Positions 7,650 to 15,009 of a stretch of DNA of 18,580 nucleotides are shown here, piece after piece. The notes under the pieces are model-generated. The model was given only the letters and a program-made list of their open reading frames with translations. It was not told the DNA's origin and made no database searches. Both the position numbers and the translations under genes were made by a program. Source of the DNA: Chloroflexota bacterium (lineage in GTDB: Bacteria; Chloroflexota; Ktedonobacteria; Ktedonobacterales; Ktedonobacteraceae). Numbering within the stretch: the first letter of the stretch is position 1; each line of letters starts with the position of its first letter. The stretch covers positions 27,752 through 46,331 of the forward strand of contig VBJK01000084.1 of NCBI GenBank assembly GCA_005879655.1, in the 5' to 3' direction.

Positions 7650-8845
7650 GGTATGCTCCTTAGCAGATGCTCTTGCCAATAATGGTGTGTTTTCGCAATA
7701 GCTGTAATAACGTTCTTTACCTCCATTTTGAGTTGAAAGTTTGGTCCCGCTGGTAGGTACAATGTGCTGCCAGCGCGGCGCACGCTCACGTTTTCGGCAA
7801 GGATGGCCTGTTGCAGCCAGATCGCCATCCTTTCATCCTCACACTCCACACCAACCCAACCAGGGATAGGACTTTGTACCGTTGCAAGGCCAGTTACCAA
7901 CTGGATACCCCGCTCGATCTCAGCTACAATCCGCTCATACGCCTCTGGATGATCGCTCACGTCAGCGGGGAAGACTGGTTCCAGTAGCGTGCTGCGATGA
8001 GGAGGACCACCAATTGCTGCCAAGTCACAAAAATCGCTCCACATCTGGTCCCAGGCAACCTGGCCGTCTTCAGCATAGTGCAGTGGAGCAGCAGGCATGG
8101 GAGCAGCACTGAGAGGCTTCTTACGCAGCGTCGGATCAAAGTGTGTATGCGCCCCACGGGACATTTTATAGCGCCAAAACCACTGCTCCTCAACAAGCGC
8201 GAGCTGCTCTTGCCTGCTTGGACGCTGCTCAACTGGCAGCAGCAGATAAGCTTCTAGCCAGCACACAACCTCATCAAGTCCCACTTCTCTGCGCAGATTA
8301 GTAAAAACGAAGGGTCGCTCAGCGCGCTGCTGACGTACTGCCTCCGCTATCTCAGCTAGAGAGATGCCAAGTGAGCAAGTGAGATCGATCTTATTCAGTA
8401 GCAGCAGATCCGAGTGAACAATGCCAGTGCCGCCCCTATCAATGGCCTCCTTGCCACTGACCGTATCTACCACGTAGATAGCCAGATCGACCAGTTCGGC
8501 GTTGAACGCAGTCATCAAGTCATTGCCCCCATGTTCCACGAAGACAAGCTCCAGGCCGGGTAGCTCTGTCAGTTCAGAGATGGCTGTTAGCTTCGCAATG
8601 CTCCTGATACGCTCTGGTGGCAGGTTTCCTTGTTGCTGGAGAAACACAACATCCTTCGCCAAACCAGCCGCATCAGTAGAGTCACATAGGGACCAGAGAC
8701 TACTGCTCAGGCTCTCCACCGTGGCAACGGCGAGATTGTGCGTAGGCCAGAGCCGTTTACTCAGCCCATTAATAAGTAGCGTCTTGCCACTGCCAATTGG
8801 GCCTGCGATACTCACTCTGAGCGGTTGTTTGCACGGCGTGTTCAT
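7646..8845 (-). CDS. UreG/HypB-type GTPase with a fused C-terminal domain, putative metallochaperone
   Basis: 399-residue protein, about twice the length of UreG. Residues 9-205 form a SIMIBI GTPase close to UreG: P-loop GPIGSGKT (15-22), VFVEHGGNDL (101-110, UreG has VFIESGGDNL), RGGTGIVHSDLLLLNKIDL (137-155; NKID at 151-154), and PFVFTNLR (178-185). UreG and HypB insert nickel into urease and hydrogenase using GTP. The metal-binding Cys-Pro-His of UreG (or Cys-His of HypB) is absent: the aligned stretch is QGNLPPERIR (72-81). Residues about 215-399 are an additional domain that I do not recognise, with HTH-like spacing of His (GAHTH, 231-235), PPH (281-283) and a conserved-looking end, LPAGPNF and KTHHYW. 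Start ATG 8845, with GAAAGG about 10 nt upstream. The 4-nt overlap with the ureohydrolase gene indicates coupled translation and a maturation role for that enzyme. Confidence 0.85.
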   Translation of the reverse strand: MNTPCKQPLRVSIAGPIGSGKTLLINGLSKRLWPTHNLAVATVESLSSSLWSLCDSTDAAGLAKDVVFLQQQGNLPPERIRSIAKLTAISELTELPGLELVFVEHGGNDLMTAFNAELVDLAIYVVDTVSGKEAIDRGGTGIVHSDLLLLNKIDLTCSLGISLAEIAEAVRQQRAERPFVFTNLRREVGLDEVVCWLEAYLLLPVEQRPSRQEQLALVEEQWFWRYKMSRGAHTHFDPTLRKKPLSAAPMPAAPLHYAEDGQVAWDQMWSDFCDLAAIGGPPHRSTLLEPVFPADVSDHPEAYERIVAEIERGIQLVTGLATVQSPIPGWVGVECEDERMAIWLQQAILAENVSVRRAGSTLYLPAGPNFQLKMEVKNVITAIAKTHHYWQEHLLRSIP

Positions 8846-8911
8846 GATGTGATCGGCCTTTCAGGATGCAAGATAAGGTACAGGGAAGGCAGCACGTCCC
8901 TTCTCTATGAC

Positions 8912-10369
8912 TTATTCATCAGCAACGATAGTGCCCAGAGTCTTCACAGCTTCTTTGCGTCTCAAGACCACATACAGACCCCATGCAACGCTCACAGCAA
9001 TCAGGCCAAAGAATATCCAGACAAAAGAGGGTGGATTACTGGGAACGAAAAAACTCCCGATGGGTAGTACCAGCACAGCAACACCGATCAGCGGTACCAC
9101 AACGTGCTTGAACCAGTTGAACTGCGAGCGCTGATACTTCCAGAAGTAGAATGGTAGCGCAACGTTGGCCAGCAGGTAGATTAACGCCACTGGGACAGTG
9201 CCAATGATAGCTTCATCGACAAAAACATCGGTAGCACTCAACCAGAGACCAGGAAGTATTATGAGAGCCAGCGAGAGAAGAACATAGGCGATTACAGACA
9301 CGTACGGGATAGGCTTTACAGGCGATACAACACGCGCAAAGAATGATGGCAAGAGGCCTTCACGACCACTGTTGAAGATAATACGCGTTTGTGAAACTGC
9401 TGAGGCAATGTAATATCCTGCCGAACTAGTGACACCAATCACGGCCAGGACAGTAAGAAACCAGGGCATGTAGTGCTGGGCGGCAGTCACGAAGGGTGAT
9501 AATTGGTGTTGAGTATCGCTTAGCGCTCCCATCGGATCAGAGCCGTGCATACCAGCAAACGCCATAACCATCGCATAGGAGGTAAGGAAATAGATTATGC
9601 CGATGGTCAAGATAGAAACAAACACCGTAATAGACACATTACGACGCGGATGCTTTGTTTCTTCCGACAATGGACCTGAATTGTCCCAGCCCACATACCC
9701 CAGTACAGCAATAGGGAAAGCTAACGCCAGACCGCTAAAGCCGCCGGGAGAGCCACCTACGCTAGTAAAAGGAACCATCACCTGATCGCGAGCCATGAAA
9801 AGCAGCACTATGGCCATGAAGATGAGGGCCACAGCTTCGATCAGAAACAGGACAAAGGACCAGATTGTGGGGACAACAACGCTGCGCAGCAACAGCGGGA
9901 CCGCAATCAACAGTGCTACGACGGAGATAATTATCCAGTTCCAGCTTGGGTACCAGATCTGCAACCAGTAACCCAGGAATGCTACTGCCGAAGCGGTAGA
10001 AATGATATAACCTAACATCAGTAGAGTAAAACAGGTGGCTGACACAAAAAGCGCCGCACGCGGAAAGTATCCCTGGATGCCATTAGCAATAAAGGAGATA
10101 AACGAACCTGCGCTAGGACGAGTACGAGAGAACTCGCTCATCGTGTTCGCAGAGGCAAAAATGCCGACCATAGCGAGTAAAAAAGCCCAGGGGGCCGTTG
10201 TACCCATAAATGAGACTGCCACGCCAAGGGCGACAAAGATGCCTTCGGCGGGAGCCATGTTGGCCAGCGTGGAGGCAATCGTTTCAAAGAGATTCAAAGC
10301 GTTGCGTTGTAGACGCGGTTGAGGCGGAGTTGCCTCTAACAGAGGTTCGCGTTCAAGCGTAGAATCCAT
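8912..10369 (-). CDS. APC-superfamily amino acid/amine permease
   Basis: 485-residue polytopic membrane protein with about 12 predicted transmembrane segments and a polar 30-residue N terminus. The first helix carries the FETIASTLANMAPAEGIF region typical of APC transporters. The conserved cytoplasmic loop GWDNSGPLSEETKHPRR is the E-E-T-K-x-P-R-R signature of the family. The substrate cannot be read from the sequence. Position 66 bp upstream of the GTPase and ureohydrolase genes suggests that it imports the guanidino substrate, or an amine, for them. The ATG at 10369 has AAGGAG 7 nt upstream; the open frame extends 47 codons further without a better start. A hairpin may partly cover this ribosome binding site. 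Confidence 0.9.
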   Translation of the reverse strand: MDSTLEREPLLEATPPQPRLQRNALNLFETIASTLANMAPAEGIFVALGVAVSFMGTTAPWAFLLAMVGIFASANTMSEFSRTRPSAGSFISFIANGIQGYFPRAALFVSATCFTLLMLGYIISTASAVAFLGYWLQIWYPSWNWIIISVVALLIAVPLLLRSVVVPTIWSFVLFLIEAVALIFMAIVLLFMARDQVMVPFTSVGGSPGGFSGLALAFPIAVLGYVGWDNSGPLSEETKHPRRNVSITVFVSILTIGIIYFLTSYAMVMAFAGMHGSDPMGALSDTQHQLSPFVTAAQHYMPWFLTVLAVIGVTSSAGYYIASAVSQTRIIFNSGREGLLPSFFARVVSPVKPIPYVSVIAYVLLSLALIILPGLWLSATDVFVDEAIIGTVPVALIYLLANVALPFYFWKYQRSQFNWFKHVVVPLIGVAVLVLPIGSFFVPSNPPSFVWIFFGLIAVSVAWGLYVVLRRKEAVKTLGTIVADE

Positions 10370-10379
10370 AACGGTTCTC

Positions 10380-10440
10380 CTTTTAGCAGTATGTCGTGTT
10401 GACAGGAAGTGAGCATAATAAACTATGCAAAGGCTAAAAG
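10380..10440 (-). promoter_or_regulatory. Possible leader hairpin overlapping the permease ribosome binding site
   Basis: In the permease leader CTTTTAGC (10440-10433) can pair with GCTAAAAG (10387-10380). The latter runs directly into the Shine-Dalgarno sequence AAGGAG. An inner hairpin GCATA-N6-TATGC (10428-10413) lies between. A TATACT -10-like box at 10463-10458 would start the transcript near 10451, though no good -35 is visible. This is suggestive only; an 8-bp match can arise by chance here. Confidence 0.3.
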
Positions 10441-10595
10441 TGATTGACCGTGCATGGAGTATAGCGTGCTTTCTTATTGGTATTGCTGCTATTGCACCTT
10501 TATCCGGCAAACAAAAACCAATAATCTACCCACCAGGGACTCTCATTCGTACCGCTTTGTACAGGAGATGCTCGTCAGCAAGGCATAAATGAAGA

Positions 10596-11138
10596 TCACG
10601 CTTCAGGCGTTGCATAAGTCATAGTATGCAACAGGCGTAAGACTTCCTCGCGGAGGTCTCCCTCCGGCGGAGCCAGTTGAAAGAGATCTGCAAACCATAG
10701 ACCATCAATTGCTAGACGAAGAAGCGTTGCCAGCGCAGGTGATATCCCATCGTGCACTGCCTGTTCCTGCCAGAGAGCAAAGTGCTGTTGCAGTGGTGCG
10801 AGCAAGGCCGGATTGGTGGCGATAGCTGCGATGAGACAAACAACTGGATCTGGTTCTTTATGTACTGTATCATCAGAAGCTCGCACATAAGCACGAAGCC
10901 AGCGGCCAGCACCGGTCTCTTCTGCCAGGTTAGCGTCGATATCATGGGTGAAAGACTCGATATGATCCATGACCATCCCACTTACCAGAGCTTCTTTGCT
11001 AGGGAAGGGATACAATACGCCTCCCTTACTCAGTTTCGCTTCACGAGCAACGGCTTCAATAGTGAGATGCACTACACCATCGCGCTCTACAATCTTGTTG
11101 GCAGCCATCAAAATCTGCTGGCGTGTTGTTTTCGTCAT
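10596..11138 (-). CDS. TetR-family transcriptional regulator
   Basis: 180-residue one-component regulator. The N-terminal DNA-binding domain matches TetR: TRQQILMAANKIVERDG, then LTIEAVAREAKLSKGGVLYPFPSKEAL (about 25-51), the helix-turn-helix followed by the L-Y-x-F-x-S-K-E-x-L signature. The C-terminal ligand and dimerisation domain is all-helical and family-diverse, so the inducer is unknown. It sits first in the minus-strand cluster and is divergent from the acyl-CoA carboxylase gene, so either set could be its target. Its promoter contains a perfect palindromic operator, which suggests autorepression. The start codon falls where transcription should begin, so the message may be leaderless. 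Confidence 0.92.
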   Translation of the reverse strand: MTKTTRQQILMAANKIVERDGVVHLTIEAVAREAKLSKGGVLYPFPSKEALVSGMVMDHIESFTHDIDANLAEETGAGRWLRAYVRASDDTVHKEPDPVVCLIAAIATNPALLAPLQQHFALWQEQAVHDGISPALATLLRLAIDGLWFADLFQLAPPEGDLREEVLRLLHTMTYATPEA

Positions 11139-11144
11139 ACCCTA

Positions 11145-11174
11145 AGTGTACCGTCCAGTCGGTACAGTTGTCAA
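11145..11174 (-). promoter_or_regulatory. tetR promoter
   Basis: On the minus strand TTGACA (11174-11169), an 18-bp spacer and TACACT (11150-11145). The expected start point, about 7 nt downstream, coincides with the ATG at 11138, and only a weak AGGG lies before it. Confidence 0.7.
11147..11166. promoter_or_regulatory. Probable TetR operator
   Basis: Perfect inverted repeat TGTACCG-N6-CGGTACA lying across the spacer and -10 of the tetR promoter. Its size and position are typical of TetR-family autoregulatory operators. It ends 35 bp before the -35 box of the divergent carboxylase promoter. A partial match (GTACCG near TGTACA) occurs at 10549-10563, between tetR and the permease gene. Confidence 0.75.
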
Positions 11175-11200
11175 GGCTTTTTGGAGATTTGTTCGATAAC

Positions 11201-11229
11201 TTGACGCTCTTAGTTCACGGTGCTATTCT
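11201..11229 (+). promoter_or_regulatory. Promoter of the acyl-CoA carboxylase operon
   Basis: TTGACG (11201-11206), a 17-bp spacer and TATTCT (11224-11229). The start point would be near 11236, giving a leader of about 190 nt that contains the large inverted repeat at 11259-11368. Confidence 0.65.
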
Positions 11230-11258
11230 GCAAATACATAGAGAGCCTTGTTAACAGC

Positions 11259-11368
11259 TCAGCGGCCAGGGCACGCACAAGGGATGCCGCGACACGGGTA
11301 CGCGCGCGGCGTGCGAGGTGTATCCGTACCATTGTAGGGGCATCCTTTATGCGTGCTCTGGCCGCTGA
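11259..11368. repeat. Long inverted-repeat element in the carboxylase leader
   Basis: Arms 11259-11288 and 11339-11368 are 30-nt inverted complements with three differences, two of which would still pair as G-U in RNA. The interior is GC-rich and includes GGTACG and CGTACC. The 18-nt block 11325-11342 is identical to 13057-13074 upstream of corA. This marks both as parts of one dispersed repeat family (family B). Confidence 0.8.
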
Positions 11369-11423
11369 TTAACACAACGAAGTACGCTTAGCAACGCTGT
11401 CGAGAGGATTATGGAAGAGCTAT

Positions 11424-13031
11424 ATGGCTATAATTGAAACACATATTGATCGCCACAACCCCGAATTTCAGGAAAATACTACCTATTTCACCCAACTACT
11501 TGACCAATTGAGTCAACGTGTTCAGCAGGTACAGCAAGGAGGCGGCTCGGCTGCAATAGCCAAGCATCGTAAGCGCAATAAACTGCTGGCACGTGAACGT
11601 ATCCAGTTGCTCTGTGATCCCGATACACCGTTCCTGGAGTTCAGTTCCCTGGCGGCATGGGACATGTACGAGCATGAGGCACCAGCAGCGGGCATCATCA
11701 CGGGCATTGGTCTGGTAGAGGAACAGGAGTGCGTTCTTGTGGCGAATGATGCCACGGTAAAGGGTGGTACATACTATCCAATGACGGTCAAAAAGCACTT
11801 GCGCGCCCAGGAGATTGCAGAACAAAATCAGCTGCCTTGCATCTATCTGGTCGATTCGGGCGGTGCTTTCTTACCATTGCAGGCCGAGGTCTTTCCTGAC
11901 CGCGACCACTTCGGGCGGATCTTCTATAATCAGGCCCGTATGTCGAGCCAGCGTATCCCACAAATTGCCGTAGTCATGGGTTCGTGTACTGCTGGCGGGG
12001 CGTATGTGCCAGCGATGAGCGATGAAACTATTATTGTGCAGGGCAACGGCACTATTTTCCTGGGTGGTCCTCCACTGGTCAAAGCGGCCACGGGCGAGGC
12101 AGTTACAGCGGAGGAACTGGGGGGTGCAGATGTCCACTGCCGCACTTCGGGGGTAACAGACCATTACGCGCTGAATGACGAACATGCTCTAGCGATTTGC
12201 CGCAGCATTGTCTCGCATCTCAACCGCCGCAAATACATGCCCTGGGAGATACACCCGGCTGTCCCGCCACGCTATGACGCCAATGATCTGTTGGGCATCG
12301 TGCCGAAAGATAGCCGCAAGAGTTACGACGTACGCGAGGTTATCGCACGACTGGTCGATAGCAGCGATTTTCATGAGTTTAAAGCGCTCTACGGGACGAC
12401 GCTGGTCTGTGGCTTTGCGCGACTGATGGGTTATCCAGTCGGGATCATTGCCAATAATGGCATACTGTTCTCTGAAAGCGCACTAAAAGCGACACATTTT
12501 ATCGAACTATGCGCACAAAGGCAAACGCCCCTCATTTTTCTACAGAACATTACCGGCTTTATGATAGGTCGCCAATACGAAAATGGTGGCATTGCCAAAG
12601 ATGGCGCGAAAATGGTTATGGCAGTGGCAAATGCACCGGTACCACGTTTTACCGTGATCATTGGCGGCTCCTTTGGAGCAGGCAACTATGGTATGTGCGG
12701 ACGCTCCTACTCACCACGCCAACTCTGGATGTGGCCGAACGCTCGTATCTCCGTGATGGGTGGACAACAGGCCGCCACAGTGCTGGCAACCGTACGCAAG
12801 GAAGGACTCGCAGCACGTGGTCAAAGCATGACTTCCGAAGAAGAAGAGGCTTTTATGCAGCCCATTCTTGACAAGTATGAAGTAGAAGGTAATCCTTACT
12901 ACAGCACTGCTCGCTTATGGGATGATGGCATCATCGATCCGCGCGATACACGCACAGTATTAGCTCTTGGCATTGCGGCTTCGCTGAATGCTCCCACGCC
13001 CAATACATCATTTGGCGTATTCAGGATGTGA
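11424..13031 (+). CDS. mccB: Methylcrotonyl-CoA carboxylase beta subunit (carboxyltransferase)
   Basis: 535-residue carboxyltransferase subunit of a biotin-dependent acyl-CoA carboxylase; it transfers CO2 from carboxybiotin to 3-methylcrotonyl-CoA in leucine breakdown. It is full length, with both crotonase-fold halves. Characteristic stretches include LLARERI, DEAPAAG-like [72 protein letters not shown] and [17 protein letters not shown] in the N half, and [15 protein letters not shown] and [16 protein letters not shown] in the C half. The VKGGTYYP and FLPLQ motifs favour methylcrotonyl-CoA over propionyl- or acetyl-CoA carboxylase. GGAAGAG lies 4 nt before the ATG. It is the first gene of a five-gene plus-strand run ending at 17908; the matching biotin subunit is at 15010-16971. 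Confidence 0.93.
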   Translation: MAIIETHIDRHNPEFQENTTYFTQLLDQLSQRVQQVQQGGGSAAIAKHRKRNKLLARERIQLLCDPDTPFLEFSSLAAWDMYEHEAPAAGIITGIGLVEEQECVLVANDATVKGGTYYPMTVKKHLRAQEIAEQNQLPCIYLVDSGGAFLPLQAEVFPDRDHFGRIFYNQARMSSQRIPQIAVVMGSCTAGGAYVPAMSDETIIVQGNGTIFLGGPPLVKAATGEAVTAEELGGADVHCRTSGVTDHYALNDEHALAICRSIVSHLNRRKYMPWEIHPAVPPRYDANDLLGIVPKDSRKSYDVREVIARLVDSSDFHEFKALYGTTLVCGFARLMGYPVGIIANNGILFSESALKATHFIELCAQRQTPLIFLQNITGFMIGRQYENGGIAKDGAKMVMAVANAPVPRFTVIIGGSFGAGNYGMCGRSYSPRQLWMWPNARISVMGGQQAATVLATVRKEGLAARGQSMTSEEEEAFMQPILDKYEVEGNPYYSTARLWDDGIIDPRDTRTVLALGIAASLNAPTPNTSFGVFRM

Positions 13032-13056
13032 TACGGATCAGCCTACAATGATCCTG

Positions 13057-13139
13057 CGTACCATTGTAGGGGCAATCCCTTGTGGTTGCCCTGCGCCGCG
13101 CCTGGAGCGGCTTATTTAAGCGCTATCGACCACAAGGGA
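13057..13139. repeat. Family B repeat upstream of corA, supplying part of its ribosome binding site
   Basis: The 18-nt block 13057-13074 is identical to 11325-11342. TCCCTTGTGGT (13076-13086) is a perfect inverted complement of ACCACAAGGGA (13129-13139). The right arm continues into GGG (13140-13142), so the purine-rich Shine-Dalgarno sequence 4 nt before the corA ATG begins inside the arm. Confidence 0.75.
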
Positions 13140-13146
13140 GGGATCT

Positions 13147-14133
13147 ATGCAATTACTAGTTTGGCAGGATGACAAGCTGAGTGTTGATTGCTCACAAGAG
13201 ACACTCCATGACGCTTTACAAGACCAGCAAGCAGTCGTGTGGCTGGATCTTCAGATCACAGCAGATGACCTGGCTCAGTACGAAGATCTCTTGACCACTG
13301 AGTTCAAGCTCTCACCTTTGACCATCCACACGATTAAAGAGGAAAGAGAGCGTTCCAGACTGACGGAACAACACAACTACTTTCATCTGGTGGTGTACGA
13401 GCTTACCTTCGATACAACAGAGTTAACCGCGACTACACCCAAATTGGATATTGTATTCGGCCATAATTTTCTGGTGACTATCCACTATGAACCAATGTCC
13501 TGGCTAGCGAACTTATCGCAAGCGCTACGCAACGATGGTTCTATGGATAGCATGATGAGTCGTGGCGTGCCACACGTGCTTCATGCTGTTCTCGATACCT
13601 TGGTGGATAGCTACTTCCCGGTCCTGGATGATCTGGATGACGTGGTCGATGAACTAGAAAATACAACGATACAGACGGCCAGCGATAATGTACAGGGGCG
13701 TATCTTTCGTACAAAGCGCGTAATGGCACAAATGCGGCGTACCATTAGTCCACAAATAGAAGTCATCAATTCACTGATTACACGCACAGGAGACTTCATT
13801 CCAGCCGAGGCTGAACCATATTTCGCCGATGTTCACGCCCATCTTGTACGCACTTTTGAAGTACTGGATTCATACCGTGACCTGATGAGTGGCCTGCTTG
13901 ATGTGTACCTTACCACCGTCTCGAATCGGCTGAATCAGGTAATGAAACAACTAACGATTATTGCTACAATCTTTTTGCCGATTAGTTTCATTACTGGCGT
14001 CTTTGGACAAAACTTTGGTCATTCACCGCAAGTAGAGCACGATGCTGGCTACAACTTCTGGTTCGTACTGGCATTCATGACTCTAGTGACAATAGTCCAG
14101 TTATGGTACTTTAAACACCGCAAATGGATGTAA
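13147..14133 (+). CDS. corA: CorA-family divalent metal ion transporter
   Basis: 328-residue 2-TM-GxN protein. It has a large cytoplasmic N-terminal funnel domain with the long helix around YFPVLDDLDDVVDELENT and a basic helical segment before the membrane. Two C-terminal transmembrane helices follow (about 265-286 and 302-321) and a short basic tail, HRKWM. The selectivity signature is GVFGQNF (284-290): Gln replaces Met of the classical GMN motif, a variant seen in a subset of the family. It imports Mg2+ or a related divalent ion. The gene lies between the two carboxylase subunit genes and only 25 bp before the hydratase gene, so it is probably co-transcribed with them. The link could be the Mg-ATP need of the carboxylase, but this is speculative. 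Confidence 0.9.
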   Translation: MQLLVWQDDKLSVDCSQETLHDALQDQQAVVWLDLQITADDLAQYEDLLTTEFKLSPLTIHTIKEERERSRLTEQHNYFHLVVYELTFDTTELTATTPKLDIVFGHNFLVTIHYEPMSWLANLSQALRNDGSMDSMMSRGVPHVLHAVLDTLVDSYFPVLDDLDDVVDELENTTIQTASDNVQGRIFRTKRVMAQMRRTISPQIEVINSLITRTGDFIPAEAEPYFADVHAHLVRTFEVLDSYRDLMSGLLDVYLTTVSNRLNQVMKQLTIIATIFLPISFITGVFGQNFGHSPQVEHDAGYNFWFVLAFMTLVTIVQLWYFKHRKWM

Positions 14134-14158
14134 ACAATCACATTATATGGAGAGAACT

Positions 14159-14917
14159 ATGACAACCTACCAATACATCACCGTTGCATATGGCTACGAG
14201 GATAGCATCGCCACGGTGACACTACGCCGTCCCGCAGTGCATAATGCTCTGAATACTCAGCTCATACAGGAGCTAACGACAGTGTTTACGACACTCAGCT
14301 CGGATGAACGCCTGCATGGTGTTATACTGACGGGTGAGGGAGCATCCTTCTGTGCAGGAGCTGATATTGCTATGATGCGCGAGGCAACGACACTCACAGC
14401 TGAGCAAAATTTGGCGGAAGCACTACGTATAGCTGACCTGTTCCAAGCGATCAATACCTTTCCTTGTCCAGTGATTGCACGCGTGAATGGTGCAGCTATA
14501 GGTGGTGGCATAGGTTTAGTTGCCGTTTGTGATATTGCCATTGCCGTCGAAACAGCACGCTTTGCCTTCAGCGAGGTAAAACTTGGCATTGCGCCCGCAG
14601 TTATCTCGCCATACGTGCTCAGAAAAATTGGCGAAAGCTATGCTCGTGTGCTGTTTACCACAGGCGAACGCTTTAGCGCTACACGTGCCCACGCCATCGG
14701 GCTGGTCCATGCCGTTGTGCCACCAGATATGCTGGATGACGCAGTAGGCAAGGCCGTACAAGAATTGCTTACTAGCGCGCCCCAGGCGTTACGTGCCTGC
14801 AAAAGGCTGGCACTGACCGTTGGGCAGATGAGCCATGAAGACGCACGTCATTATACAGCCGAGACGCTTGCACAATTACGGTTTCAATCCCTCAACCGGG
14901 TCGAGAAAGGACATTAG
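14159..14917 (+). CDS. liuC: Enoyl-CoA hydratase/isomerase family protein, probable methylglutaconyl-CoA hydratase
   Basis: 252-residue crotonase. Oxyanion-hole segments are GASFCAGADIAMM and NGAAIGGGIGLVAVCDIAIA. The stretch FAFSEVKLGIAPAVISPYVLRKIGE is the hallmark of the bacterial methylglutaconyl-CoA hydratase (LiuC) group; it retains one catalytic-type Glu (FSE), while the other is Gly (GGGIGL), as I recall for that subgroup. It would hydrate the carboxylase product to HMG-CoA. ATG 14159 is preceded by GGAGAG with 4-nt spacing; an in-frame ATG at 14147 lies upstream of that site and is less likely. The position between the two carboxylase subunit genes supports the leucine-pathway role; the exact substrate is inferred. 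Confidence 0.88.
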   Translation: MTTYQYITVAYGYEDSIATVTLRRPAVHNALNTQLIQELTTVFTTLSSDERLHGVILTGEGASFCAGADIAMMREATTLTAEQNLAEALRIADLFQAINTFPCPVIARVNGAAIGGGIGLVAVCDIAIAVETARFAFSEVKLGIAPAVISPYVLRKIGESYARVLFTTGERFSATRAHAIGLVHAVVPPDMLDDAVGKAVQELLTSAPQALRACKRLALTVGQMSHEDARHYTAETLAQLRFQSLNRVEKGH

Positions 14918-15009
14918 ACACCATCCTTGATAACCATGCAGTGTGTCGCCGTGTAAGCTTTTATGCTGTCAAAGATGACACGTTACAGATCCAAAGCAGG
15001 TAATACCCT

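Noticed and set aside
10370..10595. A guanidine riboswitch upstream of the permease gene
   Set aside because: I looked for paired hairpins with ACGR loops (guanidine-II) and for ykkC-like conserved blocks; the ACGG and ACGA occurrences are not flanked by stems.
14500..14545. Loss of a catalytic Glu in the crotonase (GGGIGL) as evidence of inactivity
   Set aside because: The surrounding sequence matches the LiuC-type subgroup, which as I recall has Gly at this position; the second Glu is kept.
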